NCBI GenBank assembly: GCA_964236495.1
Contig: CAXSBR010000003.1
Span: 240,646-304,645 of the forward strand
DNA from: CAXSBR01 sp964236495
GTDB lineage: Bacteria > Actinomycetota > Actinomycetes > Mycobacteriales > Jatrophihabitantaceae
Direction of reading: 5' to 3'
DNA: 64,000 nucleotides
A program made the position numbers and the translations under genes. Below the pieces are notes generated by a model, which made no database searches, was not told where the DNA came from, and was given only the letters and a program-made list of their open reading frames with translations. Below are positions 49,658-57,389 of the stretch, piece by piece. Within the stretch, counting starts at the first letter, position 1. Each line of letters begins with the position of its first letter.

Positions 49658-49700
49658 TGCTCATTGCTGATTGACGTGGAACGCCTTCGCGCTCTAGCGT
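49658..49700 (+). promoter_or_regulatory. Operator and leaderless promoter of the PfkB operon
   Basis: TGCTCATTGCTGATTGA (49658-49674) overlaps the -35 TTGACG (49671-49676). TAGCGT (49695-49700) is the -10, 18-base spacer; GTG 49708 follows seven bases later, i.e. a leaderless transcript. Read on the minus strand the motif contains two seven-base direct repeats, CAATCAG and CAATGAG. A further CAATCAG is at 49601-49607 (+), near the presumed SBP promoter. Confidence 0.65.
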
Positions 49701-49707
49701 TCGCGCC

Positions 49708-50829
49708 GTGACCGGGTCGCCGCAGCCTGCAGCCGCCGCAGATTCGGCGCTCGATCTAGTGATACTGGCAGAACTCAACCCGGACGTACTGGTGGACGCC
49801 CCTCGGGCCGACGTGGCTTTCGGCCAGGTGGAGACGCAGATGACCGCCGGCGAACTCACGCTGGGCAGCTCCGGTGCCATCACCGCGGTGGCGGCCCGGA
49901 CGTTCGGGTTGTCCGTGGCGTTCGCCGCCGTCGTCGGCGACGACATGCTGGGCGCGCTGAGTCTGAACCTGCTCTCCGACGCCGGTGTAGACACCGGCGC
50001 GGTGCTGACCCGTGCCGACCTCCGCACAGGCCTCACCGTCGTGGTCAACGCACCCGGCGGCGACCGTGCCCTGCTGACCTATCCCGGTGCGATGGCGGCG
50101 CTCACCGTGGCCGACGTTCCCGAAGAGCTATTGCACTCGGCCCGACACGTGCACGTCAGCTCGCTGTTCCTGCAACGTGCGCTCCAGCCTGACCTGCCCG
50201 AATTGTTCGCCCAGCTGCGCCGGCGTGGCATCAGCACGTCGGTCGATACCGGCTGGGATCCGGCTCGGCGGTGGACCGCACTGGCCGAGCTGGTGCCCCA
50301 CGCGGACCACCTGCTTCCCAACGAGGCCGAGCTGCGCGCGCTGAACGCCGCGCTGCAGCTGGGCGTCGATCCCGATGCGCTCGACTGGGTGGAGCAGGCG
50401 GCTGCGGCGCTGAGCCGGCGCGGTCCGTGCGTCGCAGTCAAGCTCGGCGGACACGGCGGCCTGCTCTGCGCGGCGGGGCAGCGGCACCGGCTGACCACCA
50501 CACCCAGCGTGCCGGTGGACTCCACCGGCGCAGGTGACAACTTCAACGCCGGCTACCTGGCCGCGCTGCTCACCGGCGCCGGGCCGCAGGAGCGTCTGGC
50601 CTGCGCCGTGGCGGCGGGAACACTGTCCATCCGCGGACGGGGCGGAACCGGCGGCATCGGTACACCGGCCGAACTGCGCAGCCTGGTAGCGCAACTGCTA
50701 CCCATCGTCTGCACTGGTGACATTGCCCGATCGGCAGTGCACCACAGGGCGCCGGTCAACACCGCGCCCCCCGTCGGCTCCGCGCCACCCGCCGATGCTC
50801 TTCCCTCCGTCGCTCAGGAGAGCCCATGA
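49708..50829 (+). CDS. PfkB family carbohydrate kinase
   Basis: A 373 aa ribokinase-fold sugar kinase. The N-terminal glycine motif is LTLGSSGAITAVAARTFGL; the C-terminal signature with the catalytic Asp is VDSTGAGDNFNAGYLAALL. It phosphorylates a sugar or sugar acid with ATP; neighbours suggest the substrate comes from the adjacent ABC importer. After residue ~330 there is a Pro/Ala-rich tail not found in most PfkB proteins. GTG 49708 has no ribosome site but lies seven bases after TAGCGT. The TGA stop overlaps the next gene (ATGA). The phosphorylated product is a candidate inducer for the DeoR protein. Confidence 0.93.
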   Translation: MTGSPQPAAAADSALDLVILAELNPDVLVDAPRADVAFGQVETQMTAGELTLGSSGAITAVAARTFGLSVAFAAVVGDDMLGALSLNLLSDAGVDTGAVLTRADLRTGLTVVVNAPGGDRALLTYPGAMAALTVADVPEELLHSARHVHVSSLFLQRALQPDLPELFAQLRRRGISTSVDTGWDPARRWTALAELVPHADHLLPNEAELRALNAALQLGVDPDALDWVEQAAAALSRRGPCVAVKLGGHGGLLCAAGQRHRLTTTPSVPVDSTGAGDNFNAGYLAALLTGAGPQERLACAVAAGTLSIRGRGGTGGIGTPAELRSLVAQLLPIVCTGDIARSAVHHRAPVNTAPPVGSAPPADALPSVAQESP

Positions 50830-51716
50830 CCACCGCTCCCGCCTTCGCCAGCAACACCCTGCGCGAGATCGGCACGCAGCCGCAGATGTGGCGCCAGGCG
50901 ATCGCTCAGGCACAAGCCGGCACCGCCCTGCCCGCGGCCGGCACGCCGGTGCTGTTCGTGGGCTGCGGGACGTCCTACTACATCGGCCTTGCCTATGCCA
51001 AGCTGCGCAACGAGCTGGGCCTGGGCCGGACCCGCGCCGCCGTCCCGTCCGAGCTGGACTGGGTCGATCCCGACGAGACAGTGGTCGTGCTGTCCCGTTC
51101 CGGCACGACTGGAGACGTTCTCGCCGCAGCGTCACGGCTGCGTAACTCCCACCGGGTGGTCGGCATCATCGGCGACGTGGGATCACCGCTGGTGGGTCTG
51201 TGCCACGACGTCGTCCTGCTGGACTACGCCGACGAGGTGTCGGTCGTGCAGACCCGCTTCGCGACGACGGCGTTCATGCTGCTGCGCGCGTCGTTGAGCA
51301 GTGATGTCGCCGCCCTGCCGGGGCAAGCTGAGCGGGCGCTGGAGCGCTCGGTGCCTTCCCCGGTGCCGACGCACGTGGTGTTCCTGGGTACCGGCTTCTC
51401 GCTGGGCCTTGCCCACGAGGCGGCGCTGAAGTGCCTGGAATCCTCCGGACGGTGGGTGGAGGCCTACGCGGTGCGCGAATACCAGCACGGGCCGATCTCG
51501 GCAGCCGGTCCCGACACGCTGGTGTGGCCGTTGGTGGCGCTACCGGACTCGGTGTCAGCGGGAGTGCTGCAGACCGGTGCCACGCTGGTGACGCCGGAGC
51601 TTGATCCACATGCGGAGTTGGTGGCCGTACACCTGCTAGCCGTGGCGATGGCCCGCGACGCCGGCCGCGACCCCGACGTGCCACCGTTCCTCTCCCGCGC
51701 GGTTGAAAACGCCTGA
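50826..51716 (+). CDS. SIS domain sugar-phosphate isomerase/deaminase-like protein
   Basis: A 296 aa double-SIS protein similar to the isomerase half of GlmS and to AgaS/FrlB. Phosphosugar-binding motifs: GCGTSYYIGLAYAKL, VVLSRSGTTGDVLAAASRL (SRSGxT), and GTGFSLGLAHEAALKCLE. The EYQHGP motif near residue 220 is the GlmS-type signature, here AVREYQHGPISA. Proteins of this form deaminate or deglycate amino-sugar phosphates or isomerise ketose/aldose phosphates. Its coupling to PfkB (ATGA) indicates that it acts on that kinase's product. With NodB-like proteins in the divergent operon, an amino-sugar substrate is a reasonable inference. Confidence 0.9.
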   Translation: MTTAPAFASNTLREIGTQPQMWRQAIAQAQAGTALPAAGTPVLFVGCGTSYYIGLAYAKLRNELGLGRTRAAVPSELDWVDPDETVVVLSRSGTTGDVLAAASRLRNSHRVVGIIGDVGSPLVGLCHDVVLLDYADEVSVVQTRFATTAFMLLRASLSSDVAALPGQAERALERSVPSPVPTHVVFLGTGFSLGLAHEAALKCLESSGRWVEAYAVREYQHGPISAAGPDTLVWPLVALPDSVSAGVLQTGATLVTPELDPHAELVAVHLLAVAMARDAGRDPDVPPFLSRAVENA

Positions 51717-51722
51717 GCAGCC

Positions 51723-52034
51723 GTGCCGGTCGTCATCGTTACCGCGCGAACGCTGCCGGCGGGTGCAGCGCAGGCAGCCCTCGGGGCACTGAACGGTGCG
51801 GTGGCCGCGGCACTCGGCCTACCGACGGACGGCGTCCACAGCATGCTGGTGCCGGCGATCGCAGCGTGCACGGGCACATCGGCCGATGCGCCATGGCCTA
51901 CCGCTGTGCTGCACGGACGCGCTCGAGAACCACGCGCGTTAGCGCTAGCACTCGACGCGGCGATAGCTGTACTGGCCCAACACTGGTCCTGCCCACCCGA
52001 CAACGTGTGGGTGCAGTGGGCGATCAAGCCTTGA
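51723..52034 (+). CDS. Small tautomerase-like protein
   Basis: A 103 aa protein beginning Met-Pro (PVVIVTARTLPAGAAQAALGALNGAVAAALG). An N-terminal proline after Met, then a beta strand and a long amphipathic helix, is the plan of 4-oxalocrotonate tautomerase-like proteins, in which Pro1 is catalytic. The C-terminal half repeats the beta-alpha pattern (PTAVLHGRAREPRALALALDAAIAVLA). The likeness is structural rather than motif-based. It starts six bases after the SIS gene, so it is probably the third gene of the PfkB operon and might handle an enol/keto intermediate. Confidence 0.55.
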   Translation: MPVVIVTARTLPAGAAQAALGALNGAVAAALGLPTDGVHSMLVPAIAACTGTSADAPWPTAVLHGRAREPRALALALDAAIAVLAQHWSCPPDNVWVQWAIKP

Positions 52035-52157
52035 CCTGAGCTGCTTCGTTAGTCGCTTTCTACCGCGCGGAACAGCCCAAATCAACTTTCTGTGCACAAC
52101 TGCGCGGCTGTGTGGACGACGCGTTGCCCGAGCAGGTCGCCGACCATCATCGCAAGC

Positions 52158-52913
52158 ATGACCTGGCAGGACGTCGCCTGCCGTCAAGGCGGCGTTATCA
52201 GCCGAGCGCAGCTTTTCGCCGCCGGGCTGAGCCGCCACCAGGCCACGACACTGCTGCGCACTGGCCTAGTGGTCGGCGTGCATCCAGGCGTGTACCGGGC
52301 GGCGGCAGCACCTGCGACGACGACCGCGCTGCACTGGGCCGCGGCGCTGTGGAGTGACGGCGTGATCAGCCACCGGACAGCCGCTCAGATCTGGCACCTA
52401 CCTGTCCCGGTGCCCACCGACGTCGACGTCACGTTGCGGCGTCCACGCTCTGTTCAGGCACGGACCGGCGTCCGCATCCACCGCTACGGGTACACGTCCC
52501 ACGCAGTGATACAGGTCGACGGCCTGCCTACTACTGCGCGCGCCGCCACCATCGTCGACTTGGCACGCACGGAACCGCCGCAGCTTGCACAGTCACTGGT
52601 CGACCGGTCGGTGCAGCTGGGCTGGATCACGATGGCGCAGTTGCAGCGGGCGGCGGCCGTCGGCGCAGGCCGAGTCGGAGCGGATACTGCACCGGCTGCT
52701 CGGCGCGGCCGGCCTGCGCGGCTGGATACCGCAGCACCGCAGTTCCATGGCTCGCACAGTGACCGATTCGAGAACGACCGCAGCCGGCAGAACGCGCTCA
52801 GCTAGGCCGGATGGCTCGTGTTGCGGTTCACCTGGACGATGCTCGTCGACCAGCCGGAGTACGTGATCGCTGAGATCCGTCGGGCGATCGACGGCCACAA
52901 AAAGTCGGTTTAG
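52158..52913 (+). pseudogene. Decayed AbiEi-like/DUF559-type protein gene
   Basis: The first ~165 codons are a good match in style to actinobacterial proteins with an N-terminal AbiEi-type wHTH (MTWQDVACRQGGVISRAQLFAAGLSRHQATTLLRTGLV ... YRAAA). Near 52665 the frame shifts: ESERILHRLLGAAGLRGWIPQ is in frame +1. Then the original frame resumes with DRFENDRSRQNAL, a TAG stop at 52803-52805, and GWLVLRFTWTMLVDQPEYVIAEIRRAIDG to 52913. The ~20-30 residues between GWIPQ and the DRFENDR helix, which should hold the Vsr-like nuclease catalytic acids, are missing. Frameshift, deletion and internal stop together make this a pseudogene. Confidence 0.8.
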
Positions 52914-53031
52914 GCGGCTCAGCGCGGCTCGCATCGACCACCTGTGTGGTCGTAGACGCAGACCGGCCGGTGGTTCCAGGTACGGAACCACCGGCCTTTG
53001 GCCGGCGCCGTTGCCGGTCGAGGGGGCAGAC

Positions 53032-53310
53032 TCAGCTGCGCACCGCGCGGTTCGAGCCGAGCCGCGTCCACAGCAGAAGCAGGATCACGGCGCCGATGAC
53101 GGAGCCGATGATCCCCGACGGCTGGAGGAAGCCGTGCTGCGAGTCCTTGTGGAAGATCAGGTAGCCGAGGAACCCGCCCAGCAGCGAGCCCAGGATCCCC
53201 AATCCGATGGTCATCGGAACGGACAGGTCCTGCCGTCCGGGAACGATGAGACGAGCGAGGAAGCCGGCGATCAGGCCGACGACGACGATCGTGACGATGA
53301 GACCAAGCAT
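53032..53310 (-). CDS. GlsB/YeaQ/YmgE family stress-associated membrane protein
   Basis: A 92 aa protein of three hydrophobic helices (about residues 2-20, 31-52 and 63-82) with the family pattern GLIAGFLARLIVPG and TIGLGILGSLLGGFLGYLIF. Members are small transglycosylase-associated/stress membrane proteins without defined biochemical function. ATG 53310 has AAGGAGG seven bases upstream, which excludes the longer frame to 53364. It is divergent from the LuxR-type response regulator; the tandem CCCCTAGGGG boxes lie between them and could control both. Confidence 0.88.
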   Translation of the reverse strand: MLGLIVTIVVVGLIAGFLARLIVPGRQDLSVPMTIGLGILGSLLGGFLGYLIFHKDSQHGFLQPSGIIGSVIGAVILLLLWTRLGSNRAVRS

Positions 53311-53390
53311 GGTGAACCTCCTTGAAGCGCACGCGGTCGCGTGCAGTGGTTCGAGCCACGACAATCAGCTCGGTAGATCACACTGAACCA

Positions 53391-53422
53391 CCCCTAGGGG
53401 GCCTACAACACACCCCTAGGGA
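53391..53422. promoter_or_regulatory. Tandem palindromic operator, two CCCCTAGGGG boxes
   Basis: CCCCTAGGGG (53391-53400, perfect palindrome) and CCCCTAGGGA (53413-53422, one mismatch) are 22 bases centre to centre, about two helical turns. They lie upstream of the -10 TATTGT (53427-53432) of the response-regulator gene, centred near -43 and -21 from the predicted start, and 86-117 bases upstream of the divergent GlsB-like gene. Confidence 0.65.
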
Positions 53423-53426
53423 GGGA

Positions 53427-53432
53427 TATTGT
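53427..53432 (+). promoter_or_regulatory. -10 element of a probable leaderless promoter
   Basis: TATTGT ends six bases before ATG 53439 and no ribosome site precedes the gene. No -35 hexamer is recognisable 17 bases upstream (TACAAC region), which suits activator dependence on the adjacent boxes. Confidence 0.5.
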
Positions 53433-53438
53433 GGACAC

Positions 53439-54101
53439 ATGACGCCGCCGAAGCCGATCACCGTTGCACTGGTCGACGACTACGACGTCGTGTTGGCCGG
53501 CGTGGCGAACATGCTCTACGCCTATCGCGACCGTGTCGTCGTGGCCGAACTCGACGCCAACGAGAGTCTCGACGACCCGGTCGACATCGCCCTGTACGAC
53601 TCCTTCGCCCAGCCCGAGACCGATCACGACGAGATCCAGGTGTTGGTGGACAACCCGCGCGCGAAGCAGGTCGTCGTCTACACCTGGAACTTCGGCACCG
53701 ACCTGGTTGCCGATGCGCGCAGGCAGGGTGTGAGCGGGTATCTGTCCAAGACACTGCCGGCTCGTGACCTGGTCTCGGCACTGGAAGCGGTGCACGCCGG
53801 GGAGATCGTCGTCAGCAATCCACCTGCTCGAGCCCGCAACGCGACCGGCCTGGACTGGCCGGGGCGCGGTGAAGGCCTCACCGACCGGGAAGCCGAGATC
53901 CTGGCGCTGATCACCCAGGGCAAGAGCAACGCCGAGGTCGCCAAGCTGACTTACCTGAGCCCCAACACCATCAAGTCCTATATCCGCAGCACCTACCGCA
54001 AGATCGGCGCCACCAGCCGAACGCAGGCGGTGCTGTGGGGCGTGGAGCACGGCTTCACCCCCGACCACCACCGCATCGAGCACTGGCGAGGTGGTCCGTG
54101 A
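53439..54101 (+). CDS. LuxR/NarL-type response regulator, orphan
   Basis: A 220 aa protein. The receiver domain (1-~120) has the acidic pair Asp13-Asp14, phospho-acceptor Asp54 in ALYDSFAQ, and Lys in GYLSKTLPA. The usual D-x-x-M-P after the acceptor is replaced by DSFAQPE, so phosphorylation may differ. The LuxR HTH (about 148-210: LTDREAEILALITQGKSNAEVA ... SPNTIKSYIRSTYRKIG) binds DNA as a dimer. No histidine kinase is adjacent; a Ser/Thr kinase gene starts 55 bases downstream. ATG 53439 is placed by TATTGT six bases before it. Probably autoregulated through the tandem boxes. Confidence 0.92.
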   Translation: MTPPKPITVALVDDYDVVLAGVANMLYAYRDRVVVAELDANESLDDPVDIALYDSFAQPETDHDEIQVLVDNPRAKQVVVYTWNFGTDLVADARRQGVSGYLSKTLPARDLVSALEAVHAGEIVVSNPPARARNATGLDWPGRGEGLTDREAEILALITQGKSNAEVAKLTYLSPNTIKSYIRSTYRKIGATSRTQAVLWGVEHGFTPDHHRIEHWRGGP

Positions 54102-54156
54102 TCCAGCCGCCCACCAGGACGTCGAACATTCACTCAAACAAACGGGGAGAAGTGCT

Positions 54157-56100
54157 GTGACCACGTCGCCGGTGCTCATCGCCGGTCGCTACCGGCTCGA
54201 TGTCGCGCTCGCTTCCGGCGGCATGGGCGTGGTCTGGCGCGGCTGGGACGAGCGCCTGGAACGGGCCGTGGCTATCAAGCAGTTGCGCCTGCAGCCCGGA
54301 CTGAGCGCGGCGGACACCGTCGCGGCGCGTGATCGTTCGCTGCGCGAAGCTCGTCTGACTGCGCGGCTGCACCATCCCAACGCCGTTCCTATTTACGACG
54401 TCGTCGAGCACGACGGCGAACCCTGTCTGATCATGCAGTTTCTGCCGTCGGTCAGCCTGCAGGCCACCTTGCAGCGGCGTTCCACGCTGCCGCTGGTGGA
54501 CGTGGCCCGTATCGGCAGCGAGATTGCGTCGGCGCTGACGGCGGCGCACCGAGTCGGCATCATCCATCGCGACGTCAAACCCGGCAACGTCCTGCTGGCC
54601 GAGGACGGCGCCGCAAAACTGACCGACTTCGGCATCTCGCACGCCATGGGCGACACGACGTTGACGTCCACCGGAATGGTCACCGGCACGCCTGCCTATC
54701 TGGCGCCCGAGGTGGCGCGCGGGGAGTCGGCGACGTTCGCCTCCGACGTGTTCTCCCTGGGCGCGACGCTGTATACCGCCAGCGAGGGCACGCCCCCGTT
54801 CGAACCCACCGACAACCCGATGGCACTGCTGCACCGGGTGGCTTCTGGTCACGTGCGCCCGCCCACCCGCAGCGGCGCCCTCACCCCACTGCTGATGCGC
54901 ATGCTCAACCCCGATCCGCGCGCCCGGCCCACTATGACCCAGGCCTGGGTAGATCTGACGTCGCTGCATGCGTCGCCGGCCATCAGCGGCGCCGGCGAAC
55001 CGACGACGACTCAGCTGGCGGCCACGTCAGCCGATCGCCTCGCTCCTACCCGGCGAAGTGACGGAGCAGGTTCGTCAGCTGCGGCCGGTGGAGCAGCTGC
55101 GGCGGGTCGAGCAGCTGCGGCGGGTCCCACGGCACCGGTGGGTCGCAAGGCTGCGGCGGCCGGCGGCGCGGGTCTGGCGGCGGCCGGCGCGGCGGGTCTG
55201 GCTGCGGCCGGTGCGGCGAACCTGGTGGCACCGAGGGACGGTGCCAACCGGCCGCCGTCGAGTGCCTCCGCTGCAGCGATCGCCCCTGCCAGGGTGCCCG
55301 ATGACGAGCCGACCGAGCACCGCGGTAGAACGGCAGGGATCGTCGCCGCGTTGGTCGCTCTGGCCGCGATCGTGGCGGCGTTGGTCTACTTCGTTCCGAC
55401 GTTGGGAGGCGGCTCGAGCTCCGGCGGCGCCACCACCTCGTCTGCGTCCTCGCCGAAGGCCCCCGCTGCAAAGGCGCCGACGAGCCGTCCTGCACGCACG
55501 AAAGCCACCACCGGCGCTGCGTCCCCGTCGACAACGCCATCGACAACGACAACGCCAACAACAACGCCAACAACATCCCCGTCAGCGACGGCGTCGACCA
55601 CCTCGTCAGCAACGCTGCCGGCAACACGCTCGACGACAGCGCCGTCGCCATCGCCGAACAGTTCGTCGCAGACGCGCTCTGCCCCCGGTTCGGCGTCGAG
55701 AACAACCTCGACGGCGCCGAAGTCGACCTCGGCCGCGCCGACGACCGCCCCGGCGACGTCAGCGTCACAGCCTGCTGGGGGGGGCACCAGTAGTGCTCAA
55801 CTGGCGCGCGCGGTCACCGATTACTACGCCCTGATGCCGGGCGACCTGAACACCGGCTATTCGAAGCTCACCGCCACCTATCAACGCGACCATGCCGGGG
55901 GCTTCTCGGGCTACCGGACTTTCTGGGGGCAGTTCGCCAGCGTTTCCACCAGCAACGTCGTCGCGCAAACGCCGAACGGCGCAACCGCCACGATCATCTA
56001 TCGCTACAAAAGCGGGCGCACAGTCTCAGAGCGCACCCACTTCCGTTTCCAGCGAAGCGGCGGCCAGTTGCTGATTGCGGACTCGAACCTGGTCGGCTGA
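54157..56100 (+). CDS. Transmembrane serine/threonine protein kinase (PknB-like)
   Basis: A 647 aa protein. The Hanks kinase domain (about 8-270) has the G-loop LASGGMGVVW, Lys in VAIKQL, the catalytic loop IIHRDVKPGN, DFG (LTDFGIS) and APE (YLAPEVA). A linker of ~100 Ala/Gly-rich residues built from GC-rich repeats (55080-55220) precedes one membrane helix (GIVAALVALAAIVAALVYFVP, about 407-427). Outside, a ~115-residue Thr/Ser/Pro mucin-like stretch (55490-55780) leads to a ~100-residue globular domain (ARAVTDYYALMPGDLNTGYSKLT ...) in place of PASTA repeats. GTG 54157 follows GGGGAGA. It may phosphorylate the neighbouring regulator. Confidence 0.92.
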   Translation: MTTSPVLIAGRYRLDVALASGGMGVVWRGWDERLERAVAIKQLRLQPGLSAADTVAARDRSLREARLTARLHHPNAVPIYDVVEHDGEPCLIMQFLPSVSLQATLQRRSTLPLVDVARIGSEIASALTAAHRVGIIHRDVKPGNVLLAEDGAAKLTDFGISHAMGDTTLTSTGMVTGTPAYLAPEVARGESATFASDVFSLGATLYTASEGTPPFEPTDNPMALLHRVASGHVRPPTRSGALTPLLMRMLNPDPRARPTMTQAWVDLTSLHASPAISGAGEPTTTQLAATSADRLAPTRRSDGAGSSAAAGGAAAAGRAAAAGPTAPVGRKAAAAGGAGLAAAGAAGLAAAGAANLVAPRDGANRPPSSASAAAIAPARVPDDEPTEHRGRTAGIVAALVALAAIVAALVYFVPTLGGGSSSGGATTSSASSPKAPAAKAPTSRPARTKATTGAASPSTTPSTTTTPTTTPTTSPSATASTTSSATLPATRSTTAPSPSPNSSSQTRSAPGSASRTTSTAPKSTSAAPTTAPATSASQPAGGGTSSAQLARAVTDYYALMPGDLNTGYSKLTATYQRDHAGGFSGYRTFWGQFASVSTSNVVAQTPNGATATIIYRYKSGRTVSERTHFRFQRSGGQLLIADSNLVG

Positions 56101-56222
56101 GGCTGACCTCACCAGTGTCTCTATCCGCACTCCTAACTCCACAACTGCCCAGGATTCGCAAGAGGCGGGCACCGCGCGCACTATCATAACGCCTAGGTAG
56201 CCGACAGAAAGGCACCCTTCAC

Positions 56223-57389
56223 GTGAGCATTCGTTACGGATTCGTGAGTACCTATCCCGCAACTCAATGTGGTCTGGCGACGTTCACCAGCGCCTTGCGC
56301 ACCGCACTTCTACGCCCGCACGCCCAGAGCAGCAGTTGGCCCGACGAGGGCTGGGTGGTCCGTCTCATGGAGGTCGGTGAACCGCAGCCGGCCGACGGTG
56401 CCGTGGTGGCACAGCTTGTGCAAGGCGATGCAGCCAGCAGAACTGCCGCGTTGGAGCGGCTGGCGCACTGCGACGTCGTCATCCTGCAGCACGAGTACGG
56501 GATCTACGGCGGCAGCGACGGCGACGAGATTCTCGATCTGCTGGACCGGTTGAGCGCGCCCTCGATCGTCGTGCTGCACACGGTGTTGACCACTCCGAGC
56601 GAGCACCAACGCGAGGTGCTCGAGCGCATCGCCGGCCTCGCCGATGCCGTGGTGACGATGACATCGGTGGCGGCAGATCGACTGGCCACCCTCTACGACG
56701 TCGACATGCGCAAGGTGCGCGTCATCGGCCATGGCGCGCCCGAGGCAGACACGGCAGGTATCGCCACGCACAGCCTTGCCGCCGCGCTCACCGCGTCTCG
56801 ACCGACCGTGCTCACCTGGGGCCTGCTCGGTCCTGGCAAGGGCATCGAGTGGGGCATTCGTGCGATGGCTCAGCTACGGGATCTGAGTCCGATGCCGCGC
56901 TACGTCGTCGCGGGCCAGACTCATCCCAAGGTGCTCCTGCACGAGGGCGAGGCCTATCGCGAGCGGCTGGAAGCCGAGGTCGCCCGGCTCGGTCTGCAAG
57001 GTTGCGTCGAGTTCGATCGGCACTACCGCGATGCGGTGTCGCTGGCCGATCTGGTGCGCTCGGCCGACGTCGTCCTACTGCCCTACGACTCGACCGACCA
57101 GGTGACCTCCGGCGTGCTCATCGAAGCCGTCGCCGCCGGCAAACCGGTCGTCGCCACGTCGTTCCCGCACGCGGTGGAACTGCTCGGCTCGGGCGCGGGC
57201 GCGGTAGTCGCACACCGAGATCCCACCGCCATCGCCGACTCGCTGCGCCGCGTACTCACCGGAAGCGGGGTGGCCGAGGCGATGGTGCGCGCCGCCGGGA
57301 CGGCGGGGCCACGGCTGCGGTGGTCGGCCGTCGCCGATCAATACCGCGAGCTGGCGCACAGCCTGATCAAAGCTGGTGTCGCGGCGTGA
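56223..57389 (+). CDS. Family 4-type glycosyltransferase
   Basis: A 388 aa GT-B fold enzyme. N-terminal strand MSIRYGFVSTYPATQCGLATFTSAL, the glycine loop LTWGLLGPGKGIEWGIRAM, and the donor-binding E-x7-E-like motif in DQVTSGVLIEAVAAGKPVVAT. Members use nucleotide sugars; the ATQCGLATFT opening is seen in GTs paired with GH130-type genes in actinobacteria. The GTG start at 56223 follows AGAAAGG. It overlaps the next gene by four bases (GTGA) and forms an operon with the toroid and GH130 genes. The product is probably a mannoside or other oligosaccharide; donor unknown. Confidence 0.9.
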   Translation: MSIRYGFVSTYPATQCGLATFTSALRTALLRPHAQSSSWPDEGWVVRLMEVGEPQPADGAVVAQLVQGDAASRTAALERLAHCDVVILQHEYGIYGGSDGDEILDLLDRLSAPSIVVLHTVLTTPSEHQREVLERIAGLADAVVTMTSVAADRLATLYDVDMRKVRVIGHGAPEADTAGIATHSLAAALTASRPTVLTWGLLGPGKGIEWGIRAMAQLRDLSPMPRYVVAGQTHPKVLLHEGEAYRERLEAEVARLGLQGCVEFDRHYRDAVSLADLVRSADVVLLPYDSTDQVTSGVLIEAVAAGKPVVATSFPHAVELLGSGAGAVVAHRDPTAIADSLRRVLTGSGVAEAMVRAAGTAGPRLRWSAVADQYRELAHSLIKAGVAA

